This document shows, piece by piece, positions 6,361 through 12,344 of a stretch of DNA of 12,344 bases. Where the stretch lies: NCBI GenBank assembly GCA_900769285.1, contig CAAGGB010000088.1:1-12344 (forward strand), given 5' to 3'. The stretch's first letter is position 1. Each line of letters starts with the position of its first letter. Origin of the DNA: Victivallales bacterium. Its GTDB lineage: Bacteria; Verrucomicrobiota; Lentisphaeria; Oligosphaerales; Oligosphaeraceae. The notes under the pieces were generated by a model that saw nothing but the letters and a program-made list of their open reading frames with translations, had not been told where the DNA came from and did no database searches. The position numbers and the translations under genes are program-made.

Positions 6361-7156
6361 TTGCCAATCCCTCTCCTTCGCCTACGCCGACAAGACCATC
6401 CTCCAGGACATCTCCATCCAGGCCAAAGCCGGCGAATTCATCTGCCTCCTCGGAGCCTCCGGCTGCGGCAAGTCCACCCTCCTCCGGCTCATCGCCGGAC
6501 TCGAAAAGCCCTCCGCCGGACACATCGCCATCAACGGACGCAACGTCGACGGCCCCGACCGAAACTGCGCCGTCGTCTTCCAGGACTACTCACTCTTCCC
6601 CTGGATGTCCACCGCCGACAACCTCATCCTCGCCCTCAAGGCCGCCTACCCCAACCGACCCCACCGCGAACTCGCCGCCCTCGCCGACGACTACCTCGCC
6701 ACCGTCGGACTCGCCGACGCCGCCCACCGCTTCCCCGACGAACTCTCCGGCGGCATGAGACAGCGCGCCGCCATCGCACGCGCTCTCGCACTCCCCACTC
6801 CCATCCTCCTCATGGACGAGCCCTTCGGCGCCCTCGACCCCATCAACCGCACCCTCCTCCAGGACCTCCTCCGTAAACTCCACGACGACGCCCGCCAAAA
6901 CCGAACCGTCATCTTCGTCACCCACGACCTCGACGAGGCACTCTTCCTCGCCACTCGCATCATCGCCCTCGCCTCCTCCCCAGGACGCATCATCGCCGAC
7001 GTCGACAACTCCCCAGCCCGACGCCTCTCACACCAGCAGCTCCTCCAGAATCCCGCCGTCAGACAGCGGCGACAGCTCCTCCTCGACGCCTACCAGTCCG
7101 ATATCCTCGCCAGACTCGACGCACACAACAGCCTCCAGCCCGGCGACGGCATCTGA
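6353..7156 (+). CDS. ABC transporter ATP-binding protein, SsuB/TauB type
   Basis: This 267-residue nucleotide-binding subunit has all canonical motifs. They are Walker A G-A-S-G-C-G-K-S-T (34-42), Q-loop V-F-Q-D-Y-S-L-F-P-W (75-84), signature L-S-G-G-M-R-Q-R (131-138), Walker B I-L-L-M-D-E-P (151-157), D-loop A-L-D (160-162) and H-loop T-H-D-L-D-E-A (190-196). Length and the L-F-P-W Q-loop fit the nitrate/sulfonate/taurine importer ATPases. It should energise the permease encoded just upstream, with whose stop codon its start overlaps (ATGATTGA). AGGAG at 6340-6344 lies inside the permease gene. The C-terminal 50 residues carry no extra regulatory domain. This is the last gene of the operon and it faces the Rrf2 gene tail to tail. 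Confidence 0.93.
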   Translation: MIDCQSLSFAYADKTILQDISIQAKAGEFICLLGASGCGKSTLLRLIAGLEKPSAGHIAINGRNVDGPDRNCAVVFQDYSLFPWMSTADNLILALKAAYPNRPHRELAALADDYLATVGLADAAHRFPDELSGGMRQRAAIARALALPTPILLMDEPFGALDPINRTLLQDLLRKLHDDARQNRTVIFVTHDLDEALFLATRIIALASSPGRIIADVDNSPARRLSHQQLLQNPAVRQRRQLLLDAYQSDILARLDAHNSLQPGDGI

Positions 7157-7191
7157 GGTCCACACTCTCCCCAGACGCCGCAGAACCACTA

Positions 7192-7212
7192 TCCGCACGA
7201 TAGGCTTGCGGA
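7192..7212. terminator. Weak bidirectional hairpin between convergent genes
   Basis: A 6-bp inverted repeat (TCCGCA 7192-7197, TGCGGA 7207-7212) lies in the 63-bp gap between the ATPase gene and the oppositely oriented Rrf2 gene. There is no clear T-tract on either side, so its role as terminator rests mainly on position. Confidence 0.3.
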
Positions 7213-7219
7213 CCCTCAA

Positions 7220-7666
7220 TCAGATGCAGTAGTCCAGGATCCCCTCCCCGTGCTCCACGTACAGGTCCAGCAGATCCTGCAGCGTATAGTTCTCGAACAC
7301 CGACCGCACCTGCTGGTTGATGTCGCTCCACAGCCGCTGCGCCGGGCAGCGCTCCAGACGTATGCACGACGACTTCCCGCCGCCCGCGCACTCCACAATC
7401 GCCAGCGGCCCCTCCATCACCTCAATCACCTCCAGAATCGTAATCGCCTCCGGCTTCCGCGCCAGCACAAAGCCGCCGTTTGCGCCGCGTATCGCCTGCA
7501 CAAACCCCGCACGGCGCAGCTCGATGATCAGTCGGCTGATGTACTTCTCCGATATCTCCTGGTTCGCCGCTATCTCACGTATCATCCGAGGCTTGCTCCC
7601 CGACTTGTACAGCGCGATGTCCAGCAGGATCCGCAGCCCATACCGCCCCTTCGTCGAAATCTTCAT
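7220..7666 (-). CDS. Rrf2-family transcriptional regulator with Fe-S-type cysteines
   Basis: This is a 148-residue winged helix-turn-helix regulator. The N-terminus M-K-I-S-T-K-G-R-Y-G-L-R is diagnostic of Rrf2 proteins. The recognition region (about 28-60, I-R-E-I-A...S-E-K-Y-I-S-R-L) and wing G-A-N-G-G-F (61-66) are intact. Unlike the cysteine-metabolism repressor CymR, it keeps three spaced cysteines, C93-X7-C101-X5-C107, close to the cluster-binding spacing of IscR and NsrR, so it may sense Fe-S status, redox or cysteine supply through a cluster. Its gene lies between the transporter and cysK-metY, which points to control of sulfur assimilation. GAGGAG (complement of 7673-7678) sets the start. 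Its own promoter carries a perfect inverted repeat in the spacer, suggesting autorepression. Its codons end mostly in G, the mirror of the + strand genes. Confidence 0.92.
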   Translation of the reverse strand: MKISTKGRYGLRILLDIALYKSGSKPRMIREIAANQEISEKYISRLIIELRRAGFVQAIRGANGGFVLARKPEAITILEVIEVMEGPLAIVECAGGGKSSCIRLERCPAQRLWSDINQQVRSVFENYTLQDLLDLYVEHGEGILDYCI

Positions 7667-7761
7667 CGTCTGCTCCTCATTGCCGTCCTTGTCTCATTCT
7701 GTCCATTCCCGTCGCCTATCCGCTGGAAACCGCGCACGACAGGTCATCTTTCATACCTCTC

Positions 7762-7790
7762 AATATATACTACCTCAAAAGTAGTTTCAA
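7762..7790 (-). promoter_or_regulatory. Promoter of the Rrf2 gene
   Basis: On the minus strand, TTGAAA (complement of 7785-7790) and TATATT (complement of 7762-7767) are 17 bases apart, a near-consensus sigma70-type promoter. The spacer is filled by the inverted repeat at 7769-7785. Confidence 0.7.
7769..7785. promoter_or_regulatory. Putative Rrf2 operator (perfect ACTAC-N7-GTAGT)
   Basis: ACTAC (7769-7773) and GTAGT (7781-7785) form a perfect inverted repeat separated by 7 bases. It lies in the -35/-10 spacer of the Rrf2 promoter, so bound protein would exclude RNA polymerase. The same arms and spacing recur at 12230-12246. Binding by this Rrf2 protein is inferred from position. Confidence 0.65.
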
Positions 7791-7870
7791 GTCCGGAAAT
7801 CCAACACAATCCCCTAACCCACAAACCTTTATTCACTGACACCCATGGAGAAAAATTCCTTCAACCCCAT

Positions 7871-7898
7871 TTGACATCACCTGTTCACGCTGTATGGT
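7871..7898 (+). promoter_or_regulatory. Promoter of cysK-metY
   Basis: A consensus TTGACA (7871-7876) is followed after 16 bases by TATGGT (7893-7898). Transcription would start near 7905, leaving a leader of about 108 bases before cysK. Confidence 0.6.
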
Positions 7899-7909
7899 AT
7901 AGCCAAAAC

Positions 7910-7926
7910 AAAACCAAATTGGTAGA
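7910..7926. promoter_or_regulatory. Weak putative Rrf2 operator at the cysK start
   Basis: AAAAC-N7-GTAGA matches the ACTAC-N7-GTAGT arms at 7 of 10 positions. It contains an inner palindrome ACCAAATTGGT (7913-7923). It lies just downstream of the -10 box, the same placement as the site at 545-561. This is the weakest of the proposed sites. Confidence 0.25.
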
Positions 7927-7940
7927 TTTTAAGTTTCTGA

Positions 7941-7975
7941 CACGCGCCATGCCGAGGCGTCCCGCGTGCCGGCGC
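7941..7975 (+). promoter_or_regulatory. GC-rich hairpin in the cysK leader
   Basis: CACGCG (7941-7946) can pair with CGCGTG (7963-7968). An overlapping alternative, GCGCC (7944-7948) with GGCGC (7971-7975), is mutually exclusive with it. Two competing stems can act as an attenuator, but no T-tract or known riboswitch core is visible, so it may be incidental. Confidence 0.25.
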
Positions 7976-8012
7976 AGAGCATCAAGCAACCAGAGCAAAA
8001 GGAGAGAGCCTC

Positions 8013-8939
<927 letters not shown>

Positions 8940-8987
8940 GCCCTGCCACCGCACCCCTCCACCCCACCAGCCGACAAGGAGCCTACC

Positions 8988-10280
8988 ATGACCGAACAGA
9001 AGCACTACCACATAGAGACGCTTGCCCTCCATGCGGGACAGGAAATCGAGCCTACCACCCTCGCGAGAGCCGTCCCCGTCTACCGCACCACCGCCTTCAA
9101 CTTCCGCAACTCCAAGCACGCCGCTGACCTCTTCGGACTCCGTGAGCCCGGAAACATCTACGCGCGACTCATGAACCCCACCAACGACGTCCTCGAAAAG
9201 CGCCTCGCGCAGCTCGAGGGCGGCGCCGCTACCCTCACCTTCGCCTCTGGAACCGCGGCCATCTACTTCGCCGTCACCAACATCCTCCGGCAGGGCGACG
9301 AGCTCGTCTCCGCCAACAACCTCTACGGCGGAACCTTCACCCAGTTCGACGCCATCCTCCCCCAACAGGGCATCACCGTCCGCTTCGCCCACATCAATGA
9401 CCTCCAGGCCACCGAAAACGCCATCAACGACAAGACCCGTGCCATCTACATCGAGTCCGTCGGCAACCCCGGCCTCGACGTCGCCGACATCGAGGCCTAC
9501 GCCGACATCGCACGTCGCCATCACCTCCCCCTCATCGTCGACGCCACCTTCACCCCACCCACCATCCTCCGCCCCATCGAGCACGGCGCCAACATCGTCG
9601 TCCACTCCCTCTCCAAGTGGATGGGCGGACACGGCACCGCCATCGGCGGCGCCGTCATCGACGCCGGCAACTTCGACTGGACCGACCCCAAGTTCGCCCT
9701 CTTCAACGAGCCCGACCGCGGCTACCACGGCCTCCGCTTCGCCCATGACCTCGGCGACCTCAACCCGCTCGCCTTCATCATGAGGCTCCGCACCGTCGGC
9801 CTCCGCAACCAGGGCGCCACCCTCTCCCCCGACGCCGCCTGGATTATCCTCCAGGGCGTCGAGTCCCTCCCCCTCCGCATGGAGCGCCACAGCTCCAACG
9901 CCCTCAAGGTCGCCGAGTACCTCTCCAAGCATCCCAAGGTCGCCTGGGTCCGCTACCCCGGACTCCCCTCCGACCCCTCCCACTCCCTCGCGCAGAAGTA
10001 CCTCCCCCACGGCGCCGGCGGCATGGTCGTCTTCGGCATCAGGGGCGGCAGCGCCGAGTGTGTCCGCCTCGTCGACAACATCAAGCTCTTCAGCCTCCTC
10101 GCCAACGTCGGCGACGCCAAGAGCCTCATCATCCACCCCGCCTCCACCACCCACTCCCAGCTCTCCGACGAGGATCAGCGCAAGGCCGGACTCCAGCCCG
10201 AGCTCATCCGCCTCTCCATCGGCCTCGAGCACATCGATGACATCATCGGCGCCCTCGACGACGCCTTCCAGTTCGTCTGA
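8988..10280 (+). CDS. metY: O-acetylhomoserine sulfhydrylase (aminocarboxypropyltransferase)
   Basis: This 430-residue member of the Cys/Met metabolism PLP family is of MetY length, longer than MetB or MetC. It joins sulfide to O-acetylhomoserine to give homocysteine. The PLP lysine is K210 in H-S-L-S-K-W-M-G-G-H-G (206-216), with the Y58-x-R60 phosphate-binding motif, S87-G-T-A and the PLP-ring aspartate D185 (V-D-A-T-F). The residue after D185 is alanine where asparagine is common in the family. The C-terminal S-L-I-I-H-P-A-S-T-T-H-S-Q (about 383-395) is typical and places a conserved serine near the active site. AAGGAG at 8976-8981 sets the start. Together with cysK it lets the cell use sulfide for both cysteine and methionine. 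Confidence 0.94.
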   Translation: MTEQKHYHIETLALHAGQEIEPTTLARAVPVYRTTAFNFRNSKHAADLFGLREPGNIYARLMNPTNDVLEKRLAQLEGGAATLTFASGTAAIYFAVTNILRQGDELVSANNLYGGTFTQFDAILPQQGITVRFAHINDLQATENAINDKTRAIYIESVGNPGLDVADIEAYADIARRHHLPLIVDATFTPPTILRPIEHGANIVVHSLSKWMGGHGTAIGGAVIDAGNFDWTDPKFALFNEPDRGYHGLRFAHDLGDLNPLAFIMRLRTVGLRNQGATLSPDAAWIILQGVESLPLRMERHSSNALKVAEYLSKHPKVAWVRYPGLPSDPSHSLAQKYLPHGAGGMVVFGIRGGSAECVRLVDNIKLFSLLANVGDAKSLIIHPASTTHSQLSDEDQRKAGLQPELIRLSIGLEHIDDIIGALDDAFQFV

Positions 10281-10311
10281 CGCCGCCTGACGACAGACTC
10301 CGACCGACCAC

Positions 10312-10364
10312 AGGCCACGCCCGGAGCAGCCGACCTTCTCCACGACTCGCTCCGGACGTGGCCT
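10312..10364 (+). terminator. Hairpin downstream of metY
   Basis: Arms 10312-10319 (AGGCCACG) and 10357-10364 (CGTGGCCT) pair perfectly. After one mismatch, 10321-10326 (CCGGAG) pairs with 10350-10355 (CTCCGG), giving a long GC-rich stem with a 23-base loop. Only three T residues follow, so it is an imperfect intrinsic terminator for the cysK-metY transcript. Confidence 0.55.
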
Positions 10365-10414
10365 TTCGCGTGATGTGTGTGTTGTATGTTTTACGGACTA
10401 ATCAAGGAGCTGCC

Positions 10415-11203
10415 ATGACCCCTCACGACCTCAACGAAATCCTCGTCACCTCCACCCTCGACGGCTCCAGCCAGCCCAGTCTCCTCTTTGTCCCGCAGGG
10501 CGCCCCCCACTCCGTCCCCCTCGTCATCGGACTCCACACCTGGAGCTATGACCGCTTCAACAAGGTCGACGACTACCTGCCCCTCTGCCGACGGCGAAAC
10601 TGGGCTCTCCTCCTGCCCGAATTCCGCGGCCCCAACCTCCGCTCCAATCCCCACGCCCACCAGGCATGCGCCGCCGACACCGCCATCCAGGACATCGTCG
10701 ACGCCACCAACCACGCCCTCCGACTCCACCCGCAGCTCGCCCCCGACCGACTCTTCCTCCTCGGCGCCTCCGGCGGCGGACTCGCCGCCCTCCTCGTCGC
10801 CGCCAGAGACCCGAAACGCTGGGCCGCCATCGACACCTGGTGCCCCGTCAGCGACCTCATCGCCTGGCACCGACACTACGGCAACGGCGTCAGCTACGCC
10901 GCCGAACTCGAACACTGCCTCGGCGGCACACCCGACTCCCGCCCGGACGAGTACCGGCGACGCTCCCCCTCCTCCTACACCGGCGCGCTCGCCCAGGCCA
11001 CCCTCTCCATCCATCAGGGACGACACGACGACATCGTCCCCTGGCAGCTCAACCGCGACGTCTACCGCGCCATCGAGGCCCACTCCCCCAGCGCCCTCTA
11101 CTTCGACCTCTTCGACGGCGCCCACGACGAGCACCCGCACCGCTCCTTCGAGTGGTTCGACGCCCTGCTCGGACAGCGCGACGCCACCACCATCACCGGC
11201 TGA
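10415..11203 (+). CDS. Alpha/beta hydrolase, prolyl-oligopeptidase-like serine hydrolase
   Basis: This is a 262-residue predicted cytoplasmic serine hydrolase with no signal peptide. The nucleophile elbow is G-A-S-G-G-G (117-122) with S119. The acid is probably D205 or D206 in G-R-H-D-D-I-V-P-W (202-210), and the base is H237 in D-G-A-H-D-E-H (234-240). The early strand L-V-I-G-L-H-T-W (36-43) supplies the oxyanion-hole region. It resembles S9-type peptidase or esterase domains, but the substrate cannot be told. AAGGAG at 10404-10409 selects the ATG at 10415; an upstream frame start at 10358 lacks a ribosome site. It follows metY after a hairpin, so it may be a separate unit. The 3' end overlaps the tail of nadA on the other strand by 11 bp. 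No link to sulfur metabolism is evident. Confidence 0.8.
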   Translation: MTPHDLNEILVTSTLDGSSQPSLLFVPQGAPHSVPLVIGLHTWSYDRFNKVDDYLPLCRRRNWALLLPEFRGPNLRSNPHAHQACAADTAIQDIVDATNHALRLHPQLAPDRLFLLGASGGGLAALLVAARDPKRWAAIDTWCPVSDLIAWHRHYGNGVSYAAELEHCLGGTPDSRPDEYRRRSPSSYTGALAQATLSIHQGRHDDIVPWQLNRDVYRAIEAHSPSALYFDLFDGAHDEHPHRSFEWFDALLGQRDATTITG

Positions 11204-12101
11204 CCGCCAGCATCCGCTCGATGGGGCGCCGCGCACGCTCCATCAGCGCCTCCGGCAGCTCAACCTGCGGTGCCATCGTCTCCAGCGCCGACACGATGCT
11301 GTCCAGCGTCAGCTTCTTCATGTTCGGACACGCCACCACCGGCGACAGCCCGATGAATTCCTTCTCCGGATTCTCCTTCCGCATCCGGTGAAGGATCCCA
11401 TGCTCCGTCCCTATCAGAAACCGCCGCGCCGACGACTCGCGCACATACCGCAGTATCCCGCCCGTGCTCAGCGCCGCGTCCGCCAGCGCGACCACCTCCG
11501 GCGCACACTCCGGATGAACCAGCAGCTCCACGCCAGGATACTGACGGCGCATCGACGCCACCGTCTCCGGCAGGATCCGGTTGTGCGTCGGACAGAACCC
11601 CGGCCATAGCTCCAGCCGACGCCCCAGCGTCCGCGACACATTCGCCCCCAGATTCCGGTCCGGCAGGAACATCACCTCCCGACCCGGCTCAATCCCACGC
11701 ACAATCCGCTCCGCATTGGCTGAGGTGCAGCAGATGTCCACCTCCGCCTTGGCCGCCGCCGTCGTGTTCACATACGCCACCAGCACCGTCTCCGGATGCT
11801 CCCGACGATACCGAGCCACCGCCTCCCCCGAGGCCATCTCCGCCATCGGACACCCCGCCTCGGGGACAGGATGCAGCACCACCGACGACGGCGACAGAAT
11901 CTTCGCCGTCTCCGCCATGAACCGCACCCCGCAGAACACCAGCACTGACGCCCGCAGCTCACGCGCCTTCAGACTCAGCTCCAGCGAGTCACCCACAAAG
12001 TCCGACACCTCCTGAACCTCTCCCTCCACATAGTTGTGCGACACAATCACCGCACCACGACGTGCCTTCAGCTCCGCAATCCGCTCCCGATAGTCAATCA
12101 T
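11193..12101 (-). CDS. nadA: Quinolinate synthase A
   Basis: This 302-residue enzyme condenses iminoaspartate with dihydroxyacetone phosphate to quinolinate in NAD synthesis and carries a [4Fe-4S] cluster. Hallmarks are S-H-N-Y (21-24), D-F-V-G-D-S-L (34-40) and the three cluster ligands C84 (G-C-P-M-A), C170 (F-C-P-T-H) and C258 (A-C-P-N-M-K). The P-D-R-N-L-G (147-152), H-P-E-C (196-199) and I-G-T-E-H-G (230-235) motifs are also present. The size fits the compact NadA form. The ATG at 12101 is preferred from the usual N-terminus; a GTG at 12131 would add 10 residues but lacks a well-spaced ribosome site. nadB and nadC are not in the window. Its promoter carries the same inverted repeat as the Rrf2 promoter. 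Confidence 0.95.
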   Translation of the reverse strand: MIDYRERIAELKARRGAVIVSHNYVEGEVQEVSDFVGDSLELSLKARELRASVLVFCGVRFMAETAKILSPSSVVLHPVPEAGCPMAEMASGEAVARYRREHPETVLVAYVNTTAAAKAEVDICCTSANAERIVRGIEPGREVMFLPDRNLGANVSRTLGRRLELWPGFCPTHNRILPETVASMRRQYPGVELLVHPECAPEVVALADAALSTGGILRYVRESSARRFLIGTEHGILHRMRKENPEKEFIGLSPVVACPNMKKLTLDSIVSALETMAPQVELPEALMERARRPIERMLAVSR

Positions 12102-12172
12102 CTCTTGTTCGTCCCTGTTCGACGCATACACATATGCCCCACGCCACCTCCCGCGCCCATACTTTACTATAC

Positions 12173-12189
12173 TCTACCTATATGGTATT
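12173..12189. promoter_or_regulatory. Second putative Rrf2-type site in the nadA leader
   Basis: TCTAC-N7-GTATT agrees with ACTAC-N7-GTAGT at 8 of 10 arm positions and has exactly the arms of the site at 454-470. It would lie downstream of the nadA transcription start, as a roadblock or auxiliary site. Confidence 0.3.
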
Positions 12190-12222
12190 TCCATTTTAAC
12201 GCCTATTATCCCCTATTTTTAT

Positions 12223-12252
12223 ATTGTACACTACTTGTTAAGTAGTCATTAA
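12223..12252 (-). promoter_or_regulatory. Promoter of nadA
   Basis: On the minus strand, TTAATG (complement of 12247-12252) and TACAAT (complement of 12223-12228) are 18 bases apart. The -10 box matches consensus at 5 of 6 positions. The 17-bp inverted repeat 12230-12246 fills the spacer. The leader to the ATG at 12101 would be about 115 bases. Confidence 0.55.
12230..12246. promoter_or_regulatory. Putative Rrf2 operator in the nadA promoter (perfect ACTAC-N7-GTAGT)
   Basis: ACTAC (12230-12234) and GTAGT (12242-12246) are separated by 7 bases, exactly as at 7769-7785, and lie in the same place relative to the promoter boxes. The middle bases allow the arms to extend one base (ACTACT/AGTAGT). 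The site also overlaps the -35 box of a rightward promoter. Confidence 0.6.
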
Positions 12253-12263
12253 GGCGATATAGT
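12235..12263 (+). promoter_or_regulatory. Putative rightward promoter reading into the right-edge repeat
   Basis: TTGTTA (12235-12240) and TATAGT (12258-12263) are separated by 17 bases on the + strand. Transcription would start near 12270 and run into the repeat and out of the window. It shares the operator 12230-12246 with nadA. Confidence 0.4.
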
Positions 12264-12281
12264 ATGTCCAATCACGGCGAT

Positions 12282-12344
12282 GCCCCGCTGTCGGGCGAGG
12301 GGAGACCGCGCCGAGCGGGGCGAGGCGCCTGTCCCGACGGCGCC
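12282..12344. repeat. Structured repeat at the right edge, with 21-bp direct repeat
   Basis: An 8-bp stem (GCCCCGCT 12282-12289 with AGCGGGGC 12314-12321) is followed by the 21 bases 12324-12344, which are identical to 238-258. The window ends inside the next hairpin. This belongs to the same family as the array at 1-290. No coding gene is visible here. Confidence 0.75.

Larger units (their letters stand above)
7667..8012. other. Rrf2-cysK divergent intergenic region
   Basis: This 346-bp gap has no supported gene. It holds the leftward Rrf2 promoter with operator (7762-7790), the rightward cysK promoter (7871-7898) with a possible operator (7910-7926), and a GC-rich cysK leader (7941-7975). 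Bases 7795-7865 show nothing I can interpret. Confidence 0.7.

Noticed and set aside
7667..8012. SAM or other sulfur riboswitch upstream of cysK
   Set aside because: I could not find the conserved core or stem arrangement of a known class in this region.

Overview
The window reads as a Gram-negative, GC-rich bacterial chromosome segment. It has two secretin-like outer-membrane proteins, a lipoprotein with a lipobox, Sec signal peptides, AGGAG ribosome sites, and AT-rich promoter islands set in a GC-rich background. Arrays of tiny GNA-triloop hairpins at the edges resemble the dispersed structured repeats I associate with Verrucomicrobiota/Kiritimatiellota/Lentisphaerota-type genomes. That placement is an impression from memory, not a search result.

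Layout: 1-290 is a non-coding array of perfect short hairpins, followed by a 9-bp tandem repeat and a terminator-like inverted repeat (454-497). A rightward operon then runs 592-7156: small lipoprotein with an NTF2-like look, secretin-like protein A, secretin-like protein B, periplasmic binding protein of the SsuA/TauA/NMT1 type, ABC permease, ABC ATPase. Next come a leftward Rrf2-family regulator with three cluster-ligand-type cysteines (7220-7666), a rightward cysK-metY pair (8013-10280), an alpha/beta hydrolase (10415-11203) and a leftward nadA (11193-12101). The right edge (12282-12344) re-enters the same repeat family: 21 bases at 238-258 recur exactly at 12324-12344.

Proposed logic: the first operon looks like a complete import route for a sulfur-containing (possibly sulfonate-like) solute. 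It would be unusual because secretin-like proteins, not a porin or TonB receptor, are encoded with the ABC importer and could form the outer-membrane pore. CysK and MetY would then fix sulfide into cysteine and homocysteine. A 17-bp motif, ACTAC-N7-GTAGT, lies exactly in the promoter spacer of the Rrf2 gene and of nadA. Degenerate copies lie at the start of the transport operon and of cysK, so I infer one Rrf2-controlled regulon linking sulfur uptake, cysteine synthesis and Fe-S enzyme (NadA) supply.

A second large-scale feature is strand asymmetry. From about 1080 to 12100 the + strand is C-rich and G-poor at wobble positions and between genes, whichever strand is coding. The lipoprotein gene at 592-1071 is the exception. 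This skew also explains the many long open frames antisense to real genes.
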